Assembly: GCF_030053835.1 (NCBI RefSeq)
Contig: NZ_CP125655.1
Span: 1,922,001 to 1,986,000 of the forward strand
Source of the DNA: Cellulomonas sp. ES6
GTDB lineage: Bacteria; Actinomycetota; Actinomycetes; Actinomycetales; Cellulomonadaceae
Reading direction: 5' to 3'
Length of the DNA stretch: 64,000 bases
This document shows, in pieces, positions 52,240-60,210 of the stretch. The translations under genes were made by a program, and so were the position numbers. The notes beneath the pieces were generated by a model, which was given only the letters and a program-made list of their open reading frames with translations, was not told where the DNA came from and ran no database searches. How positions within the stretch are numbered: position 1 is the first letter of the stretch; each line of letters begins with the position of its first letter.

Positions 52240-53201
52240 CAGTACTCCTGCCGGAACCGGCGCACGAGGCGGATGCTGATCAGGTTCACCACGAACGTCA
52301 GCAGGAACAGCAGCAGCCCGACCGCGAACAGGGTGTCGTACTCGAGGGAACCGACCCGGGAGTCCCCGAGCGCCATGCGGGCGATGAACCCGGTCATCGT
52401 GGCGCCCTCCATCGTGGGGTCCGTGACCATCTGCGGTCGGGCGCCGGCGGCGATCGCCACGATCATCGTCTCGCCGATCGCTCGGGAGATGCCCAGGACC
52501 ACCGCCGCGACGATCCCGGACAGGGCAGCCGGGAAGACGACCCGGAGCGTCGTCTGCATCCGGTTCGAGCCGAGTGCCGCTGAGCCCTCCCGCAGCGCGT
52601 TCGGTACGGCGCTCATCGCATCCTCCGACAGCGAGGCCACCGTCGGGATGATCATCACGCCCATCACCAGTCCCGCCGCCAGGATGGAGAACGTCCCGAC
52701 GTCGATGCCGAGCCAGTCACGCAGCGCCGGGCCGACGAAGCTCAGCGCGAAGAACCCGAAGACGACGGTCGGGACACCCGCGAGGAGCTCGAGGATCGGT
52801 TTGAGGACCCTGCGCACCCGAGGTCGGGCGTACTCGGCGAGGTAGGCGGCTGCACCGAGCCCGCACGGCACCGCCACGGCCAGGGCGATGACGGTGGTCC
52901 ACGCCGTGGCGGTGAGGAGCGGCAGCACCCCGAACGACGGATCCGCGAACTGCGGCGCCCAGCGCGTCCCGGTCAGGAACTCCACCACCGACACCTGCTG
53001 GAAGAACCCGACAGCCGGGACCAGCAGGGACACGACGATGCCGGCAGTGATGAGCACCGACAGTCCCGCCGCTGCCCGGAGCAGGAGGCGGATCGCGGTC
53101 TCGCCGTGACGCGATCGCGCTCGGCTGAGGTCCCGGTCGGTGTGCAGGCCGGAGCGGCCCCGTTCGGCAGGGCCGCTCCGGAGGTCCTGCGTGGTGGTCA
53201 T
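52239..53201 (-). CDS. pstC: Phosphate ABC transporter permease PstC
   Basis: 320 residues with six predicted helices and the loop MSAVPNALREGSAALGSNR (about 195-213). ATG at 53201 lies one base after the pstS stop, with no good ribosome site, so it probably relies on translational coupling. Partner of PstA in the phosphate channel. Confidence 0.95.
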   Translation of the reverse strand: MTTTQDLRSGPAERGRSGLHTDRDLSRARSRHGETAIRLLLRAAAGLSVLITAGIVVSLLVPAVGFFQQVSVVEFLTGTRWAPQFADPSFGVLPLLTATAWTTVIALAVAVPCGLGAAAYLAEYARPRVRRVLKPILELLAGVPTVVFGFFALSFVGPALRDWLGIDVGTFSILAAGLVMGVMIIPTVASLSEDAMSAVPNALREGSAALGSNRMQTTLRVVFPAALSGIVAAVVLGISRAIGETMIVAIAAGARPQMVTDPTMEGATMTGFIARMALGDSRVGSLEYDTLFAVGLLLFLLTFVVNLISIRLVRRFRQEY

Positions 53202-53202
53202 G

Positions 53203-54180
53203 TCAGCCGACCAGCGCGGCCAGCTCGTCCTGGGCCGTCTGACGCTGCTCGTCGGTCAGCGGGACGAACAGGGCGTCCGAGGCCGCCTGCTCGCTGTTCT
53301 CGACGTAGAAGTCCACGAAGTCGCGCAGGGCCTCGTTCTCGGTGTACTTGGCGTTGTTCACGTAGATGAACAGCGGACGACTCAGCGGGACGTACGTGCC
53401 GTCCTGCACGGTCTCGGTGGACGGGACCACGCAGCCGTCCCCGCCGTCGACGCCGACGAGCTTGACCTGGTCGGCGTACTCCTCGGCGTAGGACAGGCCG
53501 AAGAAGCCTGTGCCGCCGGTCGCCCCGGTGACGCCCTGCACCGTCAGGTTGTCGTCCTCGGACGGGGAGTAGTCGGCGCGGATCGCGCCCTCTTCGCCGT
53601 TGATGGCCTCGGTGAAGTAGTCGAACGTGCCCGAGTCGGTTCCGGCGCCGTAGAGCTCCAGCGGCTCGTCAGGGAACGCGGGGTCGACCTGCCGCCACGA
53701 CGTGACCTCACCCTCGGAGTCCGGGCCCCAGATCGTGGTGAGCTGCTCCACGGTCAGGCAGTCCACCCAGTCGTTGTCCGGGTTGACGACGACCGACAGG
53801 CCGTCGTTGGCCACGATGATCTCCGTGTACTCGATGCCGGCATCGGCGCACGCCTGGATCTCCTCGTCCTTGATCGGGCGCGAGGCGTCGGAGATGTCGG
53901 TCTCGTCCGCGCAGAAGCGCTTGAAACCGCCGCCGGTGCCCGACGTCGCCACCGTGACGTTCACGCCGGGCTGCTCGTCCCGGTACAACGTGGCGGCAGC
54001 GGAGCTCAGCGGCTCGACCGTGGACGAGCCGTCGATGACGACCTCACCGCTCAGGCCACCGCCTCCCGAACCGGACGACTCGGAGGCTGAGCCGGACTGC
54101 TGGCCGCCGCACGCGGTCAACACGAGCACGAGGGCCGCTGCACCGGCGGCGGCGGCAGGGAGCTGGCGCGGGATGGACAC
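53203..54180 (-). CDS. pstS: Phosphate-binding lipoprotein PstS (SphX-like)
   Basis: 325 residues. Lipoprotein signal with lipobox LTAC (Cys 24), then a Ser/Gly linker and a periplasmic-binding fold. Phosphate contacts are recognisable in IDGSSTVEPLS (about 52), SGTGGGFKRFC and GAGTDSGTFDYFTEAI. Sequence style is closer to SphX than to E. coli PstS. GTG at 54180 (AGGA 6 bp upstream) is the start that yields a signal peptide. First gene of pstSCAB-regulator, with a PHO box 60-90 bp upstream. In an arsenic island it would favour phosphate over arsenate, an inference. Confidence 0.95.
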   Translation of the reverse strand: MSIPRQLPAAAAGAAALVLVLTACGGQQSGSASESSGSGGGGLSGEVVIDGSSTVEPLSSAAATLYRDEQPGVNVTVATSGTGGGFKRFCADETDISDASRPIKDEEIQACADAGIEYTEIIVANDGLSVVVNPDNDWVDCLTVEQLTTIWGPDSEGEVTSWRQVDPAFPDEPLELYGAGTDSGTFDYFTEAINGEEGAIRADYSPSEDDNLTVQGVTGATGGTGFFGLSYAEEYADQVKLVGVDGGDGCVVPSTETVQDGTYVPLSRPLFIYVNNAKYTENEALRDFVDFYVENSEQAASDALFVPLTDEQRQTAQDELAALVG

Positions 54181-54240
54181 GTCGGATCCTGTCTGATCGA
54201 GGGCATGGTCCCGGACCGGGACCCGATCGATAGAAGCCCG

Positions 54241-54273
54241 TCTACACGAACTCCAGGTGAACGTGTGGCGAAC
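54241..54273 (-). promoter_or_regulatory. PHO box: three 11-bp direct repeats upstream of pstS
   Basis: On the minus strand three consecutive 11-mers each start with GTTC: GTTCGCCACAC (54273-54263), GTTCACCTGGA (54262-54252) and GTTCGTGTAGA (54251-54241). This is the layout of actinobacterial PhoP/PhoB boxes (11-bp repeats with a conserved GTTCACC). A -10-like TTCTATCGAT follows downstream towards pstS. It indicates phosphate-starvation control of pstSCAB. Confidence 0.75.
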
Positions 54274-54388
54274 GACCCCCATGAGTAGACGTCTGTCTAA
54301 CGATCTCCCGTGCTCGACCCACCACCTGCGGTTCACCGGACTCGTGTTGACTTGCCGCAGCGACATCGACCCAGGAGGGGGACAGTCC

Positions 54389-55810
54389 ATGCACGTGGTC
54401 GTCGTCGGCGGCTCGGACGCCGGGATCAGCGCGGCACTGCGCGCGCGCGAGCTCGACCCGCTGGCCGAGGTGACCGTCGTGGTGGCCGACGCCTACCCGA
54501 ACTACTCGATCTGCGGGATCCCGTACTACGTGTCCGGGGACGTGCCGGACTGGCGGGACCTCGCACACCGCACGCGTGAGCAGCTCGAGAACGCCGGGAT
54601 CAGCCTCCTGCTGGACACCGTCGCCACCCGCATCGACGTCGACGGGCGACGGCTGCAGGTGCTCGACGGCTCCGGCGCCGAGCGGTGGCTGGACCACGAC
54701 GCGCTCGTCGTCGGGACGGGCGCGGTGCCCGTCCGCCCCCCGGTCGACGGGCTCGACGAGCTCGGCACCGCCGACGGGGTGCACCTGCTGCACACGATGG
54801 GCGACGCGCTCGCGCTGACCGGCGCGCTCGACGGTGCGCCGGTGCGTTCGGCGCTGATCGTCGGCGCCGGGTACGTGGGTGTGGAGATGGCCGAGGGCCT
54901 GACCGCCCGCGGCATCCGCGTCACCCAGGTCGAGGCGCTGCCCGAGGTGCTGCCGACGGTCGACCCCGAGCTCGGCGCCCTCGTCCGGGCCGAGCTGACC
55001 CGCAACGGCGTCGACGTCCGCACGGCCACCACCGTCACCCGGGTGGAGCGGGCGACGGGCGCCGACGCACGGCTGCGCGTGACGGCGACGGGGCCGCAGG
55101 GCGGCACGGCCTGGGAGGTGGACCTGGTCCTCGTGGTGGTCGGCGTGCGACCGGACACCGACCTGCTGGCCGGGGCCGGCGCCGCGACCGGCCCCCGCGG
55201 CGCGGTGCTCGTCGGACCGGACATGTCGACGGGTCTGCCGCAGGTGTGGGCGGCGGGCGACTGCGTGGCCACCCACCACCGCCTGCTCGGCACCACGTAC
55301 CTGCCGCTGGGCACGACGGCGCACAAGCAGGGGCGGGTCGCCGGGGAGAACGCCGTCGGCGGCCGGGCGCGGTTCGCCGGCGTGGTCGGCACGCAGGTGG
55401 TGAAGGTGTTCGACCTGGTCGCCGCCCGGACGGGCCTGAGGGAGCACGAGGCGGTGGCCGCCGGCTTCCGGCCCGCGACGTCGGCCAGCACCCCGGACGA
55501 CCACAAGAGGTACTACCCCGGGGCCACGCCGGTGCACATCCGGGTCACCGGCGACGTGGCCACGGGCCGCCTGCTCGGCGCCCAGCTGGTCGGGGCACTC
55601 GCGACGCAGACCGCCAAGCGGGTGGACACCGTCGCCACCGCACTGTTCCACGAGATGGACGTCGCGGCGCTGGCCGACCTTGACCTCGCCTACACGCCCC
55701 CGCTCGGCTCACCCTGGGACGCGGTGCAGGTCGCGGCCCAGGAGTGGGTCGCCGAGCACGGGCGGGGCGCCGGGCAGGAGCCGGCCGCGCGCGGGACCGT
55801 CACGCGGTAG
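54389..55810 (+). CDS. FAD/NAD(P)-dependent disulfide oxidoreductase (CoA-disulfide reductase/NADH oxidase-like)
   Basis: 473 residues. FAD motif VVVVGGSDAGISAAL at the N-terminus, the single redox Cys in YSICGIPYY (about 45), NAD motif IVGAGYVGVEMAEGL (about 160), and the second FAD motif VWAAGDC. A C-terminal dimerisation domain ends with the usual DLAYTPPLG. The CGIPY form is that of CoA-disulfide reductases and NADH oxidases. It faces the thioredoxin-permease-arsR operon, a pairing seen in actinobacterial arsenic loci, and may keep thiols reduced for arsenic handling. ATG at 54389 has AGGAGGGGG upstream. Confidence 0.88.
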   Translation: MHVVVVGGSDAGISAALRARELDPLAEVTVVVADAYPNYSICGIPYYVSGDVPDWRDLAHRTREQLENAGISLLLDTVATRIDVDGRRLQVLDGSGAERWLDHDALVVGTGAVPVRPPVDGLDELGTADGVHLLHTMGDALALTGALDGAPVRSALIVGAGYVGVEMAEGLTARGIRVTQVEALPEVLPTVDPELGALVRAELTRNGVDVRTATTVTRVERATGADARLRVTATGPQGGTAWEVDLVLVVVGVRPDTDLLAGAGAATGPRGAVLVGPDMSTGLPQVWAAGDCVATHHRLLGTTYLPLGTTAHKQGRVAGENAVGGRARFAGVVGTQVVKVFDLVAARTGLREHEAVAAGFRPATSASTPDDHKRYYPGATPVHIRVTGDVATGRLLGAQLVGALATQTAKRVDTVATALFHEMDVAALADLDLAYTPPLGSPWDAVQVAAQEWVAEHGRGAGQEPAARGTVTR

Positions 55811-55873
55811 CCGGGAGCCCGGGACGCCCGTGGGACCTGCCCGCGCGGAGCCGCCCCCTGGCCGACGCGCTCC

Positions 55874-56119
55874 TCACGACGCGAGGTGGGCGGCGAGCAG
55901 CTCCGTCACGCGCGCCGTCGTCGGCACGCGACCGGCGAGGAGCACCTGCTCGTCGACGACGAGCCCCGGGGTGCTCATGATCCCGTAGGCGGCGATGTCC
56001 GGGTAGTCGGTCACCTTCACGACCTCCGCCTCCACCCCGAGCCCCGCGAGCGCCTCGCGGGTGACCCGCTCGAGCGCGACGCAGTTCGCGCAGCCCGGGC
56101 CGAGGATCTTGATCAGCAT
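55874..56119 (-). CDS. Small thioredoxin-like protein (redox-active disulfide protein family)
   Basis: 81 residues with the thioredoxin fold and active-site CANC (residues 10-13, in GPGCANC) and a cis-Pro in MSTPGLVVD. This compact type often accompanies arsenic permeases and would supply electrons or bind As(III). ATG at 56119, 20 bp after the permease gene. Last gene of arsR-permease-trx. Confidence 0.88.
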   Translation of the reverse strand: MLIKILGPGCANCVALERVTREALAGLGVEAEVVKVTDYPDIAAYGIMSTPGLVVDEQVLLAGRVPTTARVTELLAAHLAS

Positions 56120-56138
56120 GGTGCTCTCCCTCTCGTGA

Positions 56139-57197
56139 TCACGCCAGGACGGCGTTGAACAGGTACCCGACCAGGACGATCCCCCCGCCGACCACGGCGA
56201 CGAAGACGGCGATCAACGGTGGCCGGAGCACGCGGCGGAGCAGGATCATCTCGGGCAGCGACAGCGCGACGACCGCCATCATGAAGGCCAGGAGCGTGCC
56301 GACCGGCAGACCCTTGTCGTGCAGCGCCTCGACGAGGGGCAGGATGCCGGCGGCGTTGGAGTACAACGGGATCCCCACGACGACGGCGAGCGGCACCGCC
56401 CACGGGTTGCCGGGCCCGGCGTGACGGGCGAAGAAGTCCTCCGGCGCCCAGCCGTGGATCACCGCACCGATGCCGATCCCCACGAGCAGGTACGGCCAGA
56501 TGCGCCGGAGGATGCCGACCGCCTCCTCCCACCCCATCCGGAGGCGGTCGTCCCACGACAGGTCCGCGGTCCCTGTGACCACCTGGCCGCGCAACCGCGC
56601 CTCGAACACGAACGGCTCCACCCAGCGCTCGGCGTGCACCCGCCCGAGGACCAGCCCGCCGGCCACCGCGACCACGAGGCCCGCGCCGATGTAGAGCGAC
56701 GTCGCCCCCGGGCCGAAGAGCCCGAGCAGCAGCGCGATCGCCACCTCGTTCACCATCGGGGACGCGATGAGGAAGCTCATCGTCACGCCGATGGGCACGC
56801 CCGCGGAGACGAAGCCGATGAAGGCGGGGACCGCGGAGCACGAGCAGAACGGCGTCACGACACCGAGCCCGGCCGCGGCGACGTTGCCCAGCCCCTCCCG
56901 CCGACCCCCGAGCAGCGCCCGGGTGCGTTCCACCGACATGAACGACCGCGCGACGGTCACCACGAAGACGATCGCGACCAGCAGCAGCAGGATCTTGACC
57001 GAGTCGTAGAAGAAGAAGTGGACGCCCGAGCCCCAGCGGGACGCCGGGTCGAGGCCGCCGACGTCGAGCACGAGCCAGTCCCACAGCGCGGCGTTGAACC
57101 GGTACGCGACGACCCAGGCCAGCGCCGCACCGAGCCCGAGCACCCACCGCCGCACCGCGGGGTGGGCGCGCGGGCCGCGCACCGGCGAGACGGTCAC
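56139..57197 (-). CDS. Permease of the ArsP/UPF0718 (YraQ) family
   Basis: 352 residues with about eight to ten helices. The family signature PFCSCSAVPAFIGFVSAG (about 108-125) and SFLIASPMVNEVA follow. The CSCS cysteines are typical. A second half-repeat carries GIPLYSNAAGILPLVEAL. ArsP members export trivalent organoarsenicals such as methylarsenite. With arsM nearby this is a sensible role, but the family also has members of unknown function. GTG at 57197 overlaps the arsR stop (GTGA). Confidence 0.85.
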   Translation of the reverse strand: MTVSPVRGPRAHPAVRRWVLGLGAALAWVVAYRFNAALWDWLVLDVGGLDPASRWGSGVHFFFYDSVKILLLLVAIVFVVTVARSFMSVERTRALLGGRREGLGNVAAAGLGVVTPFCSCSAVPAFIGFVSAGVPIGVTMSFLIASPMVNEVAIALLLGLFGPGATSLYIGAGLVVAVAGGLVLGRVHAERWVEPFVFEARLRGQVVTGTADLSWDDRLRMGWEEAVGILRRIWPYLLVGIGIGAVIHGWAPEDFFARHAGPGNPWAVPLAVVVGIPLYSNAAGILPLVEALHDKGLPVGTLLAFMMAVVALSLPEMILLRRVLRPPLIAVFVAVVGGGIVLVGYLFNAVLA

Positions 57198-57517
57198 GAG
57201 ACCTCCTGGAGCGGCACCCGGCCCGCCGTCGGGAGCGCACCGACGAGCCGTTCGTGCGCGTCCTCCGCCAGCGAGTAGTCCACCCAGCGGCCCCGCCGCG
57301 ACGTGGTCACGAGACGGGCGTCCCGCAGGACCTTGAGGTGGTAGCTCAGCAGGTTCGGCGCCACAGGGACGTGCGCGCGCAGGTCGCACACGCACCGGGG
57401 GCCGTCGGCGAGCCGCTCCAGCACGGACCAGCGCACCGGGTCCCCGACCGCCGAGAGCAGGCTCACGGCGCCGCCCCCGGGTCGGGGTGCCAGTTCAACC
57501 GCGGTTGAATCGACCAT
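57194..57517 (-). CDS. arsR: ArsR-family arsenic-responsive regulator
   Basis: 107 residues. Winged helix with metal pair CVC (42, 44) in RCVCDLRAHVPVAPNLLSYHLKVL. ATG at 57517 is preceded by TATGTT with a 6-base gap, suggesting a leaderless mRNA. A perfect palindrome (57494-57509) lies inside the first codons. Alternatively translation starts at GTG 57466, and the palindrome is then a conventional upstream operator. Probably represses arsR-permease-trx. Confidence 0.9.
   Translation of the reverse strand: MVDSTAVELAPRPGGGAVSLLSAVGDPVRWSVLERLADGPRCVCDLRAHVPVAPNLLSYHLKVLRDARLVTTSRRGRWVDYSLAEDAHERLVGALPTAGRVPLQEVS
57494..57509. promoter_or_regulatory. ArsR operator palindrome at the start of the arsR-permease operon
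   Basis: TTCAACCGCGGTTGAA is a perfect 16-bp palindrome. It begins 8 bp inside the arsR reading frame if the ATG at 57517 is used, which would place it at about +9 to +24 of a leaderless transcript. It resembles the TTGAA-containing sites of actinobacterial ArsR/SmtB proteins, and differs from the ATCGAC-type sites at 58.6 kb. Confidence 0.65.
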
Positions 57518-57586
57518 GTTCGAAACATAGGAGCGCCCGGGTCCGTCCTCCAGGGACCTACGTCTCGTCCGCCGGCGGGACGCCCC

Positions 57587-57787
57587 TCACGCGGGGCAGC
57601 AGGCCGGCGCCACCCGGGCCGCACGCCTCCCGAGGCGCGCCCCGAGCAGGGTCGCCGCGGCCAGCAGCCGCCGCCGGGCGCGCACCACGCAGCCCGGGCA
57701 CTCCCGCGCCCGGCGCCGCAGCTCGGCGTCGCGCACGACCTCCCGCTCGTGCTGGCGGTAGGCGGTCAGGGACAGGTCGGGGTGCAT
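57587..57787 (-). CDS. Small basic cysteine-containing protein downstream of arsM
   Basis: 66 residues: an N-terminal MHPDLSLTAYRQHEREV segment of the kind seen in small actinobacterial proteins, an Arg-rich middle with CPGC, and a C-terminal CC. Its ATG overlaps the arsM stop as TGATG, which supports real translation. CPGC and the terminal cysteine pair could bind As(III). I do not recognise a family. Confidence 0.55.
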   Translation of the reverse strand: MHPDLSLTAYRQHEREVVRDAELRRRARECPGCVVRARRRLLAAATLLGARLGRRAARVAPACCPA

Positions 57788-58614
57788 CACGCCTCCCCGG
57801 GCTGCTCGGGCTTGCGGGCGCGCACCACGGCGCCGTGCATGCCGTCCGCCACCGGGTGCGTGAACGTGACCTCGGCGTCGACGAAGCCCGCCGCCGCCAG
57901 GCCGCTCAGGTACTCCGCACGGGAGAGGGCGCCGGCGATGCAGCCGACGTACGACCCGCGCTCCGCGCGCTGCTCGGGCGTCAGGTGGTCCTCGGCGACG
58001 ACGTCGGAGATGCCGACCCGCCCACCGGGCGCGAGCACGCGGAACGCCTCCGCCAGCACCGCGGGCTTGTCGGGCGACAGGTTGACCACGCAGTTGGAGA
58101 TGACGACGTCCACCGACGCGTCGTCGAGCGGCAGGTCCTCGATCGTGCCGCGGCGGAACTCGACGTTGGTCGCCCCGGCCCTCTCGGCGTTGGCGCGGGC
58201 CAGCGCGAGCATCTCGTCGGTCATGTCGACCCCGTAGGCGAAGCCGGTGGGCCCGACGCGCCGGGCGGAGAGCAGCACGTCGATGCCGCCGCCCGACCCG
58301 AGGTCCAGCACCCGCTCTCCCTCGCGCAGCTCGGCCACGACCAGCGGGTTCCCGCAGCCGAGCGAGGCCGCGAGCGCCTCCGGCGGCACCGCCGCGGCGT
58401 CCTCGGCGGCGTAGAGCGCCGAGCCGAACCTGTCGTCGACGACGACGTCCTGCGGCCCGCAGCACCCGACCGCGTCCGTCGCGGCCGTCGCGGCCGTAGC
58501 GCCCGTCGCGCCCGTCGCGCCCGTCGCACCCCCGCAGCAGCCGGCGTCCCCGCTGCCCTGCACCGCCGCGAGCGCGTACCGCGCCCGCACCTGCTCCCGG
58601 ATGTCCTGCACCAT
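57787..58614 (-). CDS. arsM: Arsenite S-adenosylmethionine methyltransferase ArsM
   Basis: 275 residues. SAM motif LDLGSGGGIDVLL (about 103-115) and conserved As(III)-binding cysteines: CC pairs at 26-27 and 51-52, Cys 87, Cys 175 (ISNCVVNLS) and Cys 225 (GSYVGCIAGAL). The last two align with the catalytic pair of characterised ArsM. Methylates arsenite to mono- and dimethyl forms. Between the CC pairs is a GAT/AAT tripeptide repeat (about 29-46). ATG at 58614 has GGAGGAG just upstream. Divergent from arsR at 58721 across two operators. Confidence 0.93.
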   Translation of the reverse strand: MVQDIREQVRARYALAAVQGSGDAGCCGGATGATGATGATAATAATDAVGCCGPQDVVVDDRFGSALYAAEDAAAVPPEALAASLGCGNPLVVAELREGERVLDLGSGGGIDVLLSARRVGPTGFAYGVDMTDEMLALARANAERAGATNVEFRRGTIEDLPLDDASVDVVISNCVVNLSPDKPAVLAEAFRVLAPGGRVGISDVVAEDHLTPEQRAERGSYVGCIAGALSRAEYLSGLAAAGFVDAEVTFTHPVADGMHGAVVRARKPEQPGEA

Positions 58615-58630
58615 GACTCCTCCTCCGTCC

Positions 58631-58700
58631 CATCGACGTGTGTCGATGGCTGGAGTGTGGCGCGAGAGATCGACCGCTGTCAATATCGACGTCGGTCGAT
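58631..58700. promoter_or_regulatory. Pair of ArsR operators between arsM and arsR
   Basis: CATCGAC-GTGT-GTCGATG (58631-58648) and ATCGAC-GTCG-GTCGAT (58685-58700) share the dyad ATCGAC-N4-GTCGAT, with centres 53 bp apart. The first is nearest the arsM start. The second overlaps the expected -35 position of the arsR promoter (TACGAT at 58709-58714). One ArsR could control both directions. Confidence 0.75.
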
Positions 58701-58720
58701 CGGTGAACTACGATCGGGGC

Positions 58721-59104
58721 ATGGCCCTGGACCTGCTCCCCGTCGCCGCCGGCCCCACGACCCGCGCGGGCGCGTGCTGCACCCCGGTCACCGGCGCGCC
58801 GATGGACGCCGAGGACGCGGAGCGCACCGCCCGCACCCTCAAGGCGCTCGCCGACCCGGCCCGCCTGCGTCTGCTGTCGATCATCGCCGCGCACGAGGGC
58901 GGCGAGGCGTGCGTCTGCGACCTCACCGAGCCCGTCGGGCTGTCGCAGCCGACCGTGTCGCACCACCTGAAGGTGCTGACCGAGGCGGGCTTCGTCACCC
59001 GCGAGAAGCGCGGCGTCTGGGCGTACTACACGCTGGTCCCGGAGGCGGTCACCGACCTCACTGGGCACCTCGGGGCGCACCTGGCGGGCGCGCCGGCCGC
59101 CTGA
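58721..59104 (+). CDS. arsR: ArsR-family arsenic-responsive regulator
   Basis: 127 residues. N-terminal Cys pair (19, 20 in GACCTPV) and CVC (64, 66) in EACVCDLTEPVGLSQPTVSHH, a combination that can form a three-thiol As(III) site. TACGAT ends exactly 6 bp before ATG at 58721 and there is no ribosome site, so the mRNA is probably leaderless. Represses itself and divergent arsM through the operator pair. Confidence 0.92.
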   Translation: MALDLLPVAAGPTTRAGACCTPVTGAPMDAEDAERTARTLKALADPARLRLLSIIAAHEGGEACVCDLTEPVGLSQPTVSHHLKVLTEAGFVTREKRGVWAYYTLVPEAVTDLTGHLGAHLAGAPAA

Positions 59105-59125
59105 GACGGCTCGAGGACGCCGGGC

Positions 59126-59977
59126 TCAGACCGCCCCGAGCCGCCCCGCCAGCACCGCGTCGGCGACCGCGCGCCCCTCGTCCGCCCCGCGCACGACCGC
59201 GTCGGCGCAGCCGACCAGCCAGGCGGCGACCCCGTCGGGCGTCCCCGTCGCGAACCGCGCCGCCGCCGCCAGGTAGGGCTGCAGACCCGCCTCCCAGGCG
59301 ACCTCCGGCACCACGGCTCCCGTCGGGTCGAGGCCGCGGGTCGTCAGCAGCAGCCGGGCCGCCGCGCGGGCGACCACCCCGTTGCCCGCCGCGAACGGTC
59401 GCAGTGCGAGGAGCTCCCCGTGCGCGACCGCGGCGACCACGAGCCCGGGCGCGCGGGTCGCGGTGACGGTGCGCGTCAGCAGGGCGAGCCGCTCGGCGAC
59501 CTCGCCCCCGTCGGGTGCCGGTCCGAGACCGCCCAGGTCCCGCGGCGCGACCCCGGCCCCGCGCACCCGCCCCAGGTCCTCGTCGGGCAGCCACCCGGCC
59601 CCCGCCGCGGCGTGCAGGCGCGCCAGGACGTGACCGAGCGGGGGCAGCGTCGCCGCCGACGGGCCGCCGAGGTCGGGGCGCCACGTCGCCGCCAGCACCG
59701 TGACCCGCAGCGAGCCGCCCGCGAGCCGCAGCGCCCCGTCGCCGGCGTCCGCCCCGGACCCCGTCGCCAGCGCGCGCACCGCGCTGAGCGGGACCGGGGC
59801 GCCGTCCACCGCCGCGCTCGCACGCGCCGCCCGCAGGTCCGCCTCCGCCCGCACCTCGCGCCACCGGCGCCGGAACGCCTCGTGCCAGCGCAGCTCCTCG
59901 CACGCGACCCGCGCCCGGTCCACGGCGTCCCGCACGCCGGGCAGGTCCAGCAGGGGCACGAGGGGGTCGCCGGTCAC
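59126..59977 (-). CDS. Fic/DOC-like protein with degenerate active site
   Basis: 283 residues. The segment LRPFAAGNGVVARAAARLL (about 192-210) follows the Fic motif HPFxxGNGRxxR, but the catalytic His is Arg and the first Arg is Val, so AMP transfer is unlikely. ASAAVDG (52-58) resembles the inhibitory S/TxxxEG motif of class II Fic proteins, with Asp for Glu. GTG at 59977. Convergent with arsR; probably unrelated to arsenic. Confidence 0.65.
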   Translation of the reverse strand: MTGDPLVPLLDLPGVRDAVDRARVACEELRWHEAFRRRWREVRAEADLRAARASAAVDGAPVPLSAVRALATGSGADAGDGALRLAGGSLRVTVLAATWRPDLGGPSAATLPPLGHVLARLHAAAGAGWLPDEDLGRVRGAGVAPRDLGGLGPAPDGGEVAERLALLTRTVTATRAPGLVVAAVAHGELLALRPFAAGNGVVARAAARLLLTTRGLDPTGAVVPEVAWEAGLQPYLAAAARFATGTPDGVAAWLVGCADAVVRGADEGRAVADAVLAGRLGAV

Positions 59978-60083
59978 GGGGCCACCCTACGAACCCCGGA
60001 CGGGACCTCGGCCCGGGCCGGGGGCCGGGGCGCGGGGACCGCAGGGCGGACCGCCCGTCCACCCGCGCCGCGCCCCGCACCCG

Positions 60084-60132
60084 CGCCGCACCCGTCCACC
60101 CACGCCGCACCCGTCCACCCACGCCGCACCCG
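60084..60132. repeat. 19-bp tandem repeat
   Basis: The unit CGCCGCACCCGTCCACCCA occurs twice perfectly (60084-60102, 60103-60121), followed by a partial third copy to about 60132. No spacer structure as in CRISPR. Confidence 0.8.
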
Positions 60133-60210
60133 CTCGCCCGCACCACGCAGGGCCCGCGCGTGACGACCGTCTCTCCCGCGCGCCCGCAGCCCCCTCCCAC
60201 GCACACGCTG

